DNA of 64,000 nucleotides, from positions 21,656 to 85,655 of the forward strand of contig JAQYVU010000006.1 of assembly GCA_030145385.1 (NCBI GenBank), in the 5' to 3' direction. Under the pieces are notes generated by a model. The model ran no database searches, was not told the origin of the DNA, and saw nothing but the letters and a program-made list of their open reading frames with translations. The position numbers and the translations under genes are program-made. Origin of the DNA: Desulfococcaceae bacterium (GTDB lineage: Bacteria; Desulfobacterota; Desulfobacteria; Desulfobacterales; Desulfosalsimonadaceae). The number at the start of each line of letters is the position of its first letter. The stretch's first letter is position 1. Below, in pieces: positions 8,655 to 17,863 of this stretch.

Positions 8655-9782
8655 TCATACATTGCTTTTAAGAAGTTCCGCAAACGCACTGATCCTTGCG
8701 TTATGCGCGGATGTCTGCGCGTCATCTTCAATGGCAATTTCAATTTCCAAAGTTTTAATTCCTTGGTCTTTCAGCTGCTGCACCAGGTACGGAAACTCAA
8801 AATACTCATACTCGCAGAATTTTTCCCCCACAAAAATCACACCCGCTGCCCCTGTTTTTTCCACCAGGTGAAACAACGAAGTGGTCCGCCGGTCCCCGGT
8901 ATACAGCAGCGTGGGGCACGGGAAATGCTGATAGTAAAAATCCAGAAAATAAGCAGCCGGATCTTCCCTGATTTCCGGCATACTGGCATATGAACGCCCC
9001 AGAGACGCGATATCATTTCCGACCACCCGTAATCCGGAGGACTCAATGGAATTAATGACAGATGACGGCGGCGGCAGGATCCCGCTCAGGATAACACCAT
9101 GCCGATTGTCTTTATCCGCTGAATATACGGGTTCACCTGACAGCTTCCCGATTAAAGACTCCAGAATTTGAATCTGTTCCTCAACCGTTGAAAACCAGCA
9201 TTCGTGCATTGCGGCGGAAAAATTTAAAAAACTCAAATGCCCCTGTGTCACCCTGTTTTCCGCCTGGGCCATCAGATTTCTGACATGGCTGATTATTTTT
9301 ACCGCTTCCACAAATTTATCCGTTGAAAATGAAACATCAAACCGATCTTCGAGTTCTTTGATCAGGTGATTAATTTCATTTTTAAAATACGCAGCCACAT
9401 CCGTCTGCGCGGGCAACACCATGGGAATATGCACTTTAATCAACGGCAGGGCCTGGCCGTTTTTTTCCGATCCTTTTTCAATGATTTCCGGCAGATTCCT
9501 TAATGTATCGCAGGCATTGTACATGAACAGGCCATCCAGAATGCCGTTGCCGTCCGATAAAACGAACTCCGTTAAATGCCGGGCCACCGAGCATGTATAG
9601 TTTTGAAGGTGCCGGTCACTTTCCACGGTATCCGTGATCGTCCCCCGAAGCCCCCACAACACCACCGGCACCAGATCCATGGCATAAAACAATTCCAGCG
9701 GAGGATACAGGGGAAAACAGCCGATAATTTTCCGGCCGTCCGTTTTTAACTGTTTCAGTTTTTTATTTATGTCAATCTGCAT
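8655..9782 (-). CDS. 2-hydroxyacyl-CoA dehydratase family subunit (HgdB/BcrB-like)
   Basis: 375 aa, normal length for one subunit of the 2-hydroxyacyl-CoA dehydratase/benzoyl-CoA reductase family, which uses [4Fe-4S] clusters for radical dehydration or ring reduction. The family opening KIIGCFPLYPPLELFYAMDLVPV, NYTCSVARH, a mid-protein YNACDT and the C-terminal KFCEYEYFEFP carry the likely cluster cysteines. The ATP-dependent activator (HgdC type) and an intact partner subunit are absent from the window; the gene just downstream is only a collapsed relative. The substrate cannot be named, and the system may be decaying. Confidence 0.8.
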   Translation of the reverse strand: MQIDINKKLKQLKTDGRKIIGCFPLYPPLELFYAMDLVPVVLWGLRGTITDTVESDRHLQNYTCSVARHLTEFVLSDGNGILDGLFMYNACDTLRNLPEIIEKGSEKNGQALPLIKVHIPMVLPAQTDVAAYFKNEINHLIKELEDRFDVSFSTDKFVEAVKIISHVRNLMAQAENRVTQGHLSFLNFSAAMHECWFSTVEEQIQILESLIGKLSGEPVYSADKDNRHGVILSGILPPPSSVINSIESSGLRVVGNDIASLGRSYASMPEIREDPAAYFLDFYYQHFPCPTLLYTGDRRTTSLFHLVEKTGAAGVIFVGEKFCEYEYFEFPYLVQQLKDQGIKTLEIEIAIEDDAQTSAHNARISAFAELLKSNV

Positions 9783-9829
9783 GCGTATAATTCCATTGTC
9801 TCCAAAATAAAATACCGTAAAAATGACAG

Positions 9830-9956
9830 AATGGCTAAGTTAAAAGTCTCATATACAAGGCGTAGTGTTTTTTCAGACGCAAAATTATACAAGTCGTATC
9901 TTGAGTGACTGAAAAAACACAACAACGCAGCAGATGGGACTTTTGGCGACGCCATT
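9830..9956. repeat. Palindromic intergenic repeat, family A copy 1
   Basis: 127 bases with inverted ends AATGGC...GCCATT. The arms include CAAGGCGTAGTG and GGGACTTTTGGCGACGCC, and an inner pair TTTTTTCAG...CTGAAAAAA flanks an inner palindrome TATAC.AGTCGTAT. Related copies occur at 11558-11683 (reverse orientation), 39829-39955 and 55107-55246. All are intergenic and close to gene ends, as expected of REP or MITE-type elements. Confidence 0.8.
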
Positions 9957-9962
9957 GTTTAT

Positions 9963-10013
9963 ACTTCAAGTGCTCGACAAGAAAGCCGATGCGGTGCCCT
10001 GTTAACTCTTACC
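9963..10013. repeat. Palindromic intergenic repeat, family C copy 2 (half)
   Basis: This 51-base stretch matches the reverse complement of one half of the element at 1443-1551. Shared blocks include AAGTGC.CG, GATGCGGTGCCCTGT and a degenerate AAC.CTTAC end. It lies between family A copy 1 and the stop codon of the SagB-type gene, so two repeat families sit side by side here. Confidence 0.65.
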
Positions 10014-11527
10014 TATTTTGTATTTCCGGCGGCGACTAAATACAGCAATGCCGATTGATCATTTAATCCCAGCAGCTGCCTGGCCTCATTATCATAAAGC
10101 GCCCCGATACCGCAACACCCCAATCCCAGAGAAGCCGCCCCGAGGTATACCGCATGCCCCAGGCGACCGGCGGTCATCATGGCATAGCGGTAGCCCCGGG
10201 CACCCCATTTTTTCTCCAGTATCTCCAGATTACTCATAAACACAAAATGAACTGCCGCATGCTTGAGCCATGCCTGGTCCAGGCAAACGGACGTCATCGT
10301 TTCAATTGCATTGCCGGAAAAGACCCTGCCGATTTTTGGGGCAACCGGATCCAGCAGGTAAAATCCCGGCTCAACGCCGTTTACATTGCCGGCTAAAAAC
10401 CCGATGCATACAGATGATGGAATCTCCGGATTTTCGTCAATTTGCCCGGAAGCCCGGCACAGCAACGTGAGGATATAACTCAATTGATTGTTTTCAATGG
10501 ATTTTGGAATAAAATTTCGTTTCGACCGTCGCTGAAAAACGGCTTCCGAATAATTCAGGATTGCCGTATGTTTCTGTAAATCCGTAAACAACGAATAGCC
10601 GGCCGGGGGGCATATGCCAAGGCCGCTAATCATAGCCTCTTCTGCTGAATCAGATTCCATGATCGTTTTTGAAGCTTCATGAATTTCTGTGATTTCAGAA
10701 TAAACGACTTCAGCAGAAGACACACAACTGGCCGCCTGAATTTTTTCAGGGAGTTTTTCAAGTTTGGCTTCATGGGTAAAGCTCTCTGCTTTGCCGCCGG
10801 CAATACTGACACAGCAGACACTTCCCTCCCTGTGTTCATCCAGGCCCAGCAATTCATCTGATTTCCGATCGTCAACCGCATGATGCAGGCGGCACGCATA
10901 ACCGGCAGCGGATATCGCCAGCCGCAAATTTTCAACCAGATGACCTGCGTCCAACAGCACATAACGGTATGCCCGCTTCCGGTATTTCCATGCGCTTCTG
11001 AAAAAGATACCGGAAACAATAAACACTCCGGCTGAATCCGGTGCCAGTCCGGGAACAATTGCCTGCATCTGCGTTGCAAAATTACCGTCCCGAAGCCGGG
11101 TTAAGACCCGGTTATGACCCCCGCAGTGGTAGATACCGGCCGGCAGCGCTTGACTGTCAAAGGCGGCAAAATACATTTCATTCGGATACAGCGCCCCGGC
11201 CGACGGCGCGCTTCGGTAATAAAAATATCCACCGCCCTGTCGGGAACGGGCGGTCAGGCCAACCGCCAGCATGCAGACTGTTGACAGCGTTTCCAGTGAA
11301 GGGGCATTCTCTGTTTTTTTTAACCGGCCGGTATCATAAACGGTTTGAAGACTCTGATCATAGAGGTCCTTATCAAAAAGGTCCTGGATCTCCGGTAATT
11401 TGACACCGTAAAGGCCCGTATAAGACTTGTACGGATCCGGCTGACTGGCCCAGTCCATGGCATGGGGTTCCATGGCATACCGGTCATAACTGGTGGCCTG
11501 ATGATAGCTTTGGGGAGTTTGGCGCAT
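10013..11527 (-). CDS. SagB-type double nitroreductase (dehydrogenase)
   Basis: 504 aa from the ATG at 11527; an in-frame TTG at 11551 is possible, but AAGGG lies about 9 bases upstream of the ATG. Two tandem nitroreductase/FMN-oxidoreductase folds are visible. The first holds RSAPSAGALYPNEMYFA and LRLAISAAGYACRLH; the second holds FQRRSKRNFIPKSI and a LGLGCCGIGALYDNEARQLLGL end. SagB/ThcOx proteins oxidise azoline rings in peptide natural products, but tandem free-standing versions like this are common in anaerobes and have no set role. No precursor peptide or cyclodehydratase is nearby, so a RiPP role is not supported. It ends in TAG. Confidence 0.85.
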   Translation of the reverse strand: MRQTPQSYHQATSYDRYAMEPHAMDWASQPDPYKSYTGLYGVKLPEIQDLFDKDLYDQSLQTVYDTGRLKKTENAPSLETLSTVCMLAVGLTARSRQGGGYFYYRSAPSAGALYPNEMYFAAFDSQALPAGIYHCGGHNRVLTRLRDGNFATQMQAIVPGLAPDSAGVFIVSGIFFRSAWKYRKRAYRYVLLDAGHLVENLRLAISAAGYACRLHHAVDDRKSDELLGLDEHREGSVCCVSIAGGKAESFTHEAKLEKLPEKIQAASCVSSAEVVYSEITEIHEASKTIMESDSAEEAMISGLGICPPAGYSLFTDLQKHTAILNYSEAVFQRRSKRNFIPKSIENNQLSYILTLLCRASGQIDENPEIPSSVCIGFLAGNVNGVEPGFYLLDPVAPKIGRVFSGNAIETMTSVCLDQAWLKHAAVHFVFMSNLEILEKKWGARGYRYAMMTAGRLGHAVYLGAASLGLGCCGIGALYDNEARQLLGLNDQSALLYLVAAGNTK

Positions 11528-11557
11528 AATAAGACACCCTTTTAAAGACAAAAAGAT

Positions 11558-11683
11558 GATGGCGTCGTAAAAAGTCCCATCTACGGCGTTGTAGAGGTTT
11601 TTCAGCTTTTCAATATACTACATGTATTATCTTAAATCTGAAAAACCACTACGCCTTGTATATGGAATTTTTACTTAGCCATC
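11558..11683. repeat. Palindromic intergenic repeat, family A copy 2
   Basis: The reverse-orientation copy of the element at 9830-9956. It begins GATGGCGTCGTAAAAAGTCC and ends with ACTTAGCCATC, with inner arms GGTTTTTCAG and CTGAAAAACC. Read on the minus strand it contains CATATACAAGGCGTAGTG, identical over 18 bases to copy 1. It lies just upstream of the SagB-type gene, so together copies 1 and 2 flank that gene in opposite orientation. Confidence 0.8.
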
Positions 11684-11970
11684 CGGGCTACTTTTTACGA
11701 GTTCATCAAGATGATTCATCATAAATAAGGGACAAAAATTTGGCAAAAGAAAAAAACCAAAGGGGAAAAACCGGATCGAGCCTGAGACAATATATTCAAT
11801 TGTCAAATAAAGTAGCACCATCATTGAAAAAATGCTAACATCACATCATTTCTTTAACGATTTACACCCAGCAGGTAAACGGGCATTATTTACGATATTT
11901 CAAATAAACCCGCCCTATTCATCCGCCCGAGTCAGGAACTAAGTGATAAATCGGAAACAAAGCGATAAAA
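11684..11970. other. Intergenic region upstream of the MMPL exporter
   Basis: About 290 AT-rich bases between the repeat and the exporter gene. No gene or RNA is recognised. The end (AAACAAAGCGATAAAA before the ATG) has no strong ribosome-binding site. Confidence 0.4.
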
Positions 11971-14355
11971 ATGACTTTTGTTGATAAATTCATCCGGACA
12001 ATTATCCGCTATTGGGCAATTACCCTTGTAATCATTGCCGGTTTCACTCTTTTTTTCACCTGGCAATATTTCCAGCAGTCCCATAACAATCATATTGAAA
12101 TTTTTTTTGAAGATGATGATCCGCTGTTTACCGCATATGAAAAATTTCAGGAAACCTACGGCAATGAAGAATACGGAATCATTGCCCTGGAAAGTGAATC
12201 CGTTTTTTCAAACCAAAGTTTTGCTGCTATTCGTGCGCTCACCGATGCCTTAGAGAGAATTAACGGAATTGAACGGGTGCTCAGCCTGACCAATGTGGAA
12301 GAATTTTACGGTGAAAAAGATTATGTCGAACTCCGTAAAATCATACCCGATGGAGAACTGACCGCCGAACAGATTCAGTTTGCAAAACACCGGGCGTTTG
12401 AAAACAAATTTGTCCGCGAACACCTGATTTCAAAGTCCGGCAGCATGACAGCCCTGCATGTGGAGCTTGAGAAGCTGGGAGAAAAAGAAAAACGCAACGC
12501 GGTGATTTTGATGACAGAAACCGCTCAGCTGATCGCCGGCAAACAATTCACCGTCCATTGTTCCGGATCCTCTTTGGTGGAAGTTGAAATGAACCGGCTT
12601 TCCGAAAGAGACTTCAACCTGTTTGTGCCGGTGATTATCATCCTGATCATGGTGTTCATCCTGATTCTGTTTCGCCGGATTACATTAGCTGTATTATGCC
12701 AGATCAACCTGATTGTAATCCTGCTGTGGGGAGTGGGTTTTTTTGTCTTTTGCGGTGAAACATTCAACATCATCACCAATGCCATGGGCGCAATCCTCCT
12801 TGCCATTGCCATTGCCGACTCTGTGCATATCCTTTCACACTTAAAGAAAACCGGCCAGAAAACGGATCTTGAAACAATTCCGGCAATCAAACATACCATC
12901 CGCCAGATCTGGTTTCCCTGTCTCTTCACCAGCCTGACTACCGGTGCCGGTTTTTTTTCCTTTTACACCAGTGATATCCGGCCGGTTGCCATGCTCGGAC
13001 TGTTTACGGCAATCAGCGTTATTTTTGCTTTTTTCCTGTCCGTGACCACCATGCCGGCCCTGATGGTTTTGATTCAAAAATCCCTTACAAAAGCTCTCAA
13101 ATCCTTTAAAACTGAAAATCGGCCAGGCATTCAGCCAAATGTTCAACCAAACATACAACCGGATTGTTTCACACGGGCATTGACCGCTTGCGCCCGGATT
13201 GCCACCCGCCGGAAGACAGCCCTTTTCATCCTGTTTATTGCGATTCTGATCATCTCGGCTGCCGGTATCATGCGTATCAAGTTTGAAACCAACACGTTTC
13301 ATTATCTGCCGGACACCAATCAAATCAAATCCGACCTGCTGGTGATTGAAGAAAACTTCGGCGGCACCATTCCCTTTATCGTTGTCATCCGGGCGGAAAA
13401 AGATATTGATTTTTCAGATCCGGATGCCGTCAAACTTGCTGAAAAATTGGAAAATAAGTTTTTAAACGAAAACGAGGGAATTACCAGCGTTTTTTCAATT
13501 GTTGAATATATCAAGGAATTCAACCAGGCCTTTAACAGCAATGACCCTGATTTCTACCGCATCCCGGATTTACGCTCAGATATTGCCGACGCATTTGAAC
13601 TGGGAGATCCTGATGTCCTTGAACGGATCATATCGCCGGATCACAGACAAATCTGCGTAACGTTCAACACCATCTGGGAATCCAATGAATCCGGTTATCT
13701 TCTCCATGCCGCAGTAACCGAATACCTCAGACAAGAATTAAAATCGGATTTTTCTTTTCACATCACCGGCCTGTCCTCCCTGTACCTGACCATGGACAAA
13801 CATCTTCAGGAAAGCCAGATCAGAAGCTTTTTTATCGCGTTTACAATCATTTTCCTGATGATGATCGCCGTCTGCCGAAATCTCTGGCTGGCTGCCCTGG
13901 CCATGATCCCGAATCTTTTTCCCATTGCCCTGACACTGGGCATTATGGGCTGGTTCGGTATTCCTTTGGATGTGGCAACTACCATGATCGCCAGCGTTAC
14001 CATCGGCATTGCCGTTGACGATACCATCCATTTTGTCAGCTGGCTGAGAAGAAACAGCGGGATTCATACCGATACGACGGCCGCCATTGTTCAGACATTT
14101 TTAGATGTGGGAAAACCGATTGTCATCACAACGTTTTTGCTCTTTTCCGGATTTATGGTACTGATGTTCGGCAGTATAATTCCCACCCAGATGTTCGGCG
14201 TTTTGACCGCTTTTTCAATGGTATTTGCCCTGATCGGAGATTTCTTCGTGCTGCCGCCGCTGGTGCTGATATTAAAACCCAAACTGCCGCCGTTGGACCG
14301 GCGGAACAAAGCCGCAAATATTGGTTCTAAAAATGATGACTTTCTGATAACTTAA
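11971..14355 (+). CDS. MMPL/RND-superfamily exporter
   Basis: A 794-aa inner-membrane transporter with the duplicated RND/MMPL plan. One transmembrane segment at about 15-35 is followed by a periplasmic loop (about 40-210), then a 5-TM block (about 215-370) with the acidic motif IAIADSVHILSHL. After a linker, a second TM, loop and 5-TM block carries IGIAVDDTIHFVSWL. This two-fold motif marks predicted exporters related to HpnN/MmpL and SSD proteins, which move lipids or hydrophobic compounds by proton motive force. No adaptor or outer-membrane partner adjoins it. The cargo is unknown. Confidence 0.85.
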   Translation: MTFVDKFIRTIIRYWAITLVIIAGFTLFFTWQYFQQSHNNHIEIFFEDDDPLFTAYEKFQETYGNEEYGIIALESESVFSNQSFAAIRALTDALERINGIERVLSLTNVEEFYGEKDYVELRKIIPDGELTAEQIQFAKHRAFENKFVREHLISKSGSMTALHVELEKLGEKEKRNAVILMTETAQLIAGKQFTVHCSGSSLVEVEMNRLSERDFNLFVPVIIILIMVFILILFRRITLAVLCQINLIVILLWGVGFFVFCGETFNIITNAMGAILLAIAIADSVHILSHLKKTGQKTDLETIPAIKHTIRQIWFPCLFTSLTTGAGFFSFYTSDIRPVAMLGLFTAISVIFAFFLSVTTMPALMVLIQKSLTKALKSFKTENRPGIQPNVQPNIQPDCFTRALTACARIATRRKTALFILFIAILIISAAGIMRIKFETNTFHYLPDTNQIKSDLLVIEENFGGTIPFIVVIRAEKDIDFSDPDAVKLAEKLENKFLNENEGITSVFSIVEYIKEFNQAFNSNDPDFYRIPDLRSDIADAFELGDPDVLERIISPDHRQICVTFNTIWESNESGYLLHAAVTEYLRQELKSDFSFHITGLSSLYLTMDKHLQESQIRSFFIAFTIIFLMMIAVCRNLWLAALAMIPNLFPIALTLGIMGWFGIPLDVATTMIASVTIGIAVDDTIHFVSWLRRNSGIHTDTTAAIVQTFLDVGKPIVITTFLLFSGFMVLMFGSIIPTQMFGVLTAFSMVFALIGDFFVLPPLVLILKPKLPPLDRRNKAANIGSKNDDFLIT

Positions 14356-14399
14356 TATAAATTTTATTCAGGTCCAAAATGAATTGGTAACCCAAACAA

Positions 14400-15983
14400 A
14401 TGAATTCGTACAGGGGATCTTCTTTGAAAAAAAAATTAAAAACACAAGTATTGATTATCGGCGGCGGCGCTACCGGTACGGGTGTGGCCCGGGACCTGTC
14501 GCTTCGGGGGGTCAAATGCATCCTGGTGGAGAAAAAAGACATTAATGCCGGTGCGTCCGGCGCCAATCACGGCCTGCTCCACAGCGGGGCCCGATACGTT
14601 TCCAACGATCCCGAATCCGCAAAAGAATGCCGGGACGAAAACAGACTCCTAAAACAACTGGCCCCGGATTGTATTGAAGAAACCGGCGGAATGTTTGTTG
14701 CGGTGGAAGGTGACGATGAAAAATTTATCGCGGATTTTCAAAGCCATTGTGATAAAGCCGGCATCCCCTGCTGCCCCATGGACATTGCCGAAGCCAAAGA
14801 AGCCGAGCCGGCCCTGTCTGATAAAACCATTGCCGCATATGCGGTTGAAGACGCGTCTGTTGACCCGTTCAAGCTGGTACTTGAAAATATTACCGACGCC
14901 CAGAAACTCGGATGCAAATTTTTAAGGCATTCAAAAGTCGTCAGGTTTAATAAACAAGGCAATAACATCGAAAGCGTCGATCTGGTCAATAAAACCACAG
15001 GCAACGAATTATCCATTGAAGCAGACATTGTTGTGAATGCCACCGGTGCCTGGGCCGGACAGGTGGCCGCCCTGGCCGGGGCGGACATAGATCTGATTTA
15101 TTCCAAAGGCACACTCCTGATCACTCACAGCCGGGTCACCCAACGTGTCGTCAACCGGCTCCGACCCCCGGGAGATGCGGACATCCTGGTCCCCGGCGGC
15201 ACGGTTTCCATTCTCGGCACGACCTCTCTTCGAATGGATTCATTGGATAAAATCCGGCCGACCGTTGCCGAAGTGGACCGGATTGTCGATGAAGGCGCAA
15301 CAATGATGCCCGGGCTGGAAACAACCCGCTATATCCGGGCTTACTCCGGCGTCCGGCCGCTGCTGGGCGGCGGCGGAAAAGGCGATGACCGGTCAGTGAC
15401 CCGCGGCTTTGACCTGGTGGATCATGCCAGAGACGGCATTGAAAATTTTATTACCATTACCGGCGGCAAACTGACCACCTTCCGCCTGATGGCGGAAAAA
15501 ACATCAGACCTGGTCTGCCGCAGAATCGGCGTTTCCGCCCCTTGTCAGACGCGGAGGGTTCCGCTGATCTCGGCCCATGAAACCCGATGGGCGGTTCCGG
15601 GTTTTTCCCCGAAAAACTGGTTCAAGGGACATGACAAGGATGATTTGCTGCTGTGTGAATGTGAAATGGTCCCGCAAAGTGCCATTGAAGAAATTGTTGA
15701 TTATTTTGATATATTCGACCAGCAGGCGGATTTAAAAGGAATCGGCAAGCGCAGCCGGATCGGCAAGGGCTCCTGCCAGGGGAACTTCTGCAGCTTAAGG
15801 ATCGCCGCTTTTTTATATGATCGGGATCTGTTGTCAGCGGACCAGGGAGCATCTGAAATTCATTCTTTCATCAATGAACGATGGAAAGGTCAGCGCTGCC
15901 TGCTGTGGGACACGCCTGTGGTGCAGGCGGAACTTCAGGAAGCCATGCATTGCGGATTTTTCGGCCTTGAGCTGACCCAATAA
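14400..15983 (+). CDS. glpA: Anaerobic glycerol-3-phosphate dehydrogenase subunit A
   Basis: A 527-aa FAD enzyme that oxidises sn-glycerol-3-phosphate to dihydroxyacetone phosphate. The N-terminal FAD motif is VLIIGGGATGTGVARDL; the DAO-type core includes GASGANHGLLHSGARYV, TGAWAGQVA and TITGGKLTTFRLMAE. The C-terminus is a BFD-like [2Fe-2S] region with cysteines in LLCECEM and GSCQGNFC. This length and layout match GlpA of the GlpABC complex rather than aerobic GlpD. glpB follows after 17 bases. Start choice: the ATG at 14400 has no ribosome-binding site, while TTG at 14424 is preceded by AGGGGA, so the true start may be nine codons later. Confidence 0.93.
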   Translation: MNSYRGSSLKKKLKTQVLIIGGGATGTGVARDLSLRGVKCILVEKKDINAGASGANHGLLHSGARYVSNDPESAKECRDENRLLKQLAPDCIEETGGMFVAVEGDDEKFIADFQSHCDKAGIPCCPMDIAEAKEAEPALSDKTIAAYAVEDASVDPFKLVLENITDAQKLGCKFLRHSKVVRFNKQGNNIESVDLVNKTTGNELSIEADIVVNATGAWAGQVAALAGADIDLIYSKGTLLITHSRVTQRVVNRLRPPGDADILVPGGTVSILGTTSLRMDSLDKIRPTVAEVDRIVDEGATMMPGLETTRYIRAYSGVRPLLGGGGKGDDRSVTRGFDLVDHARDGIENFITITGGKLTTFRLMAEKTSDLVCRRIGVSAPCQTRRVPLISAHETRWAVPGFSPKNWFKGHDKDDLLLCECEMVPQSAIEEIVDYFDIFDQQADLKGIGKRSRIGKGSCQGNFCSLRIAAFLYDRDLLSADQGASEIHSFINERWKGQRCLLWDTPVVQAELQEAMHCGFFGLELTQ

Positions 15984-16000
15984 AGATAGAAAGAGATATA

Positions 16001-17293
16001 ATGACAAATATAAAAACAAACCACTGCAAACTCACCATCATCGGCACCGGCATGGCCGGTATGGCCGCCGCCTGCTTTGCCTCCCAAAATAAGATTGACA
16101 CCATTCAAATTGGAGTAAACAGCGGAATAATCTATTCCAGCGGGTTTTTTGACCTGATGGGAATCCATCCCATTGACACACAACTATCCTGGAACAACCC
16201 GTGGCAGGCCATTGATCAGTTGGTGACGGATAACCCCAAACACCCTTATGCCCGCTTGCGTAAAACTGAAATTGAAACGGCAATGACCCAGTTTCTGGAT
16301 TTCATGAAAGCGGCGGAACGTCCTTACATGTTTAACAAAAATCAAAATACTGAAGTCATCACGCCGGTGGGCACGGTGAAACGGACATATGCGGTACCCA
16401 GATCCATGTGGGCCGGTGCCGTCGCCCTCAAAGAAAGACATTCCTGCCTGATTGTTGATTTCGTGGGATTAAAGGCATTCAGTGCCAAACAGATCGCAGA
16501 TATGCTGATGCCCCGATGGCCGAAAATCCGTCCGCTGCGCATATCTTTTCCGTCTGTCGGCGCTTCATCTGACCTGTATCCCGAACAAATGGCCCGATCG
16601 CTGGAAGTGGAAGAAAACCGGATTAAGCTTGCCGATGCCATCCGCCCCCATCTTGCCGATGCAAAGTCATTGGGACTTCCGGCGATTCTGGGCATCTACA
16701 AACCCCGGCAGGTGAGAAACCATCTGGAAGAACTGCTGGGAATAGATATTTTTGAGATCCCGACTATTCCGCCGTCGGTTCCCGGCATCCGCTTAAAAGA
16801 GGCTTTGGAAGGATTCCTTGCAGGCAAAGGGGTTCGATTAATCCCGCAAAAAAGGGTTCTGTTTGCAGAACGACAAAACAACGGAAAATTTGCCTTAAGC
16901 ATCGGTGACCAGGGCAGTAACAAAACAGAGCAGAAGATTGAAACAGACGGCGTGATCCTGGCGGGCGGACGTTTTCTGGGAATGGGACTGTATGCCGGGC
17001 GGAAAAAAATCCGCGAACCCCTTTTTAACCTGCCGGTATTTCAGCCCGAAGACCGGGCGCTCTGGCACCAGACCGATTTCTTTGACCCCAAAGGCCATCA
17101 AATCAGCCAGGCCGGCCTTGAAATTGATGATTCATTCCGGCCCACAGACTTGGCCGGCCAACCGGTTTATGAAAATCTGTTTGCCGCAGGCTCCATCCTG
17201 GCACACCAGGACTGGATGCGGCAGAAATGCGGAGCGGGATTGTGCATTGCCACGGCTTACAAGGCGGTGGAGGCATTTAAGAAAACACTCTGA
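16001..17293 (+). CDS. glpB: Anaerobic glycerol-3-phosphate dehydrogenase subunit B
   Basis: A 430-aa flavoprotein subunit that passes electrons from GlpA towards the membrane. The N-terminus shows a nucleotide-binding fold with TIIGTGMAGMAAACFA. The C-terminus has the GlpB end FAAGSILAHQDWMRQKCGAGLCIATAYKAVEAF (shown here as one conserved region: LAHQD and GAGLCIAT). A ribosome-binding site (AAAGAGAT) precedes the ATG, 17 bases after glpA. GlpC, the Fe-S membrane anchor that normally completes the operon, is absent: downstream lie only repeats and the cassette patch. Confidence 0.92.
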   Translation: MTNIKTNHCKLTIIGTGMAGMAAACFASQNKIDTIQIGVNSGIIYSSGFFDLMGIHPIDTQLSWNNPWQAIDQLVTDNPKHPYARLRKTEIETAMTQFLDFMKAAERPYMFNKNQNTEVITPVGTVKRTYAVPRSMWAGAVALKERHSCLIVDFVGLKAFSAKQIADMLMPRWPKIRPLRISFPSVGASSDLYPEQMARSLEVEENRIKLADAIRPHLADAKSLGLPAILGIYKPRQVRNHLEELLGIDIFEIPTIPPSVPGIRLKEALEGFLAGKGVRLIPQKRVLFAERQNNGKFALSIGDQGSNKTEQKIETDGVILAGGRFLGMGLYAGRKKIREPLFNLPVFQPEDRALWHQTDFFDPKGHQISQAGLEIDDSFRPTDLAGQPVYENLFAAGSILAHQDWMRQKCGAGLCIATAYKAVEAFKKTL

Positions 17294-17355
17294 CCATACG
17301 ATTTCCAATTTCACCGCATCTACTGCGTCAAATACCGCCCCGCATAGCGAACGAA

Positions 17356-17494
17356 CAGGTTGTTGAAAAACGTTATGAGCGCCGCCAATACAAGGCAAAA
17401 TTCGACGAAAAAGCGGAGTTTATGTCTATAAATGAGTATTTTGAGGAGAATTTTAACGCCGTAGTGGCAAACGCAATAGTTTTGCAACAGCCTG
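17356..17494. repeat. Dispersed palindromic-ended repeat, family D copy 1
   Basis: 139 bases bounded by the inverted repeat CAGGTTGTTGAAAAAC and GTTTTGCAACAGCCTG. The interior carries the block AGTTTATGTCTATAAATGAG that recurs at 7562-7670. The terminal inverted repeats and the lack of coding potential suggest a MITE-like element. Confidence 0.7.
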
Positions 17495-17583
17495 ATATAG
17501 CGGATCGGTATTTTTCTTGCATATGCAGCAAACTTGAAAACCTTGAAACTGAGGTACTGGAAAAAAGATAAAAACGATAAAAA

Positions 17584-17721
17584 ATGAACATCGAACATCG
17601 AACGCTCAACATCGAATTTTGAATAAGGTATTGGGCCTGTTTTTATTAACTTAAAACTGGCAGAGCGAAGCGATTTCATCATTCGATGTTCAACGTTGGA
17701 TGTTGGATGTTGGATGTTCAA
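17584..17721. repeat. Inverted repeat of ATC-GAA/ATC-CAA units, family F
   Basis: The left arm (17584-17626) is TGAACATCGAACATCGAACG followed by CTCAACATCGAA. The right arm (17680-17721) is the reverse complement of the same type of unit: TTCGATGTTCAACGTTGGAT followed by GTTGGATGTTGGATGTTCA. Each arm is itself built of a 7-base unit. I recognise this style of element from intergenic regions of many Deltaproteobacteria and Bacteroidetes, where its role is not established. It marks the edge of the accessory patch. Confidence 0.7.
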
Positions 17722-17806
17722 AAAATGCTTGTTTACACAATTCAATATCTGCTATTTTTTAATATAAATATTTAAATATATTATCAATAAATTAAATATT
17801 CAGAAT

Positions 17807-17845
17807 GTGATAACACGCGAAATCGCGTTCTAATAATTGTTATGT
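17807..17845 (+). repeat. Degenerate integron attachment site bordering cassette 1
   Basis: TGATAAC, a small hairpin ACGCG-AAAT-CGCGT, then AATAATT and GTTATGT at 17839-17845. GTTATGT is the expected G/TTRRRY-like crossover core, and its exact reverse complement ACATAAC occurs 3 bases after the stop codon of the following gene. That is the pairing expected of the two ends of one cassette. The site is shorter than typical attC, so it may be a truncated attC. Confidence 0.5.
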
Positions 17846-17863
17846 TTTCGCGAGAATAATCCA

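Larger units (their letters stand above)
17294..17806. other. Repeat-filled boundary between glpB and the cassette patch
   Basis: About 510 bases without a credible gene. It carries a family D repeat (17356-17494), a long inverted repeat built of CATCGAA/CATCCAA units (17584-17721) and an AT-rich tract (17745-17805). A 141-codon minus-strand frame crosses all of these and is rejected as repeat-derived. Confidence 0.6.

Noticed and set aside
10013..11527. RiPP biosynthesis cluster around the SagB-type protein
   Set aside because: No precursor peptide, cyclodehydratase (YcaO) or peptidase gene adjoins it; flanks are repeats and an exporter of another family.
17320..17745. 141-codon minus-strand frame
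   Set aside because: It spans family D and F repeats; the translation follows the repeat units, not a protein.
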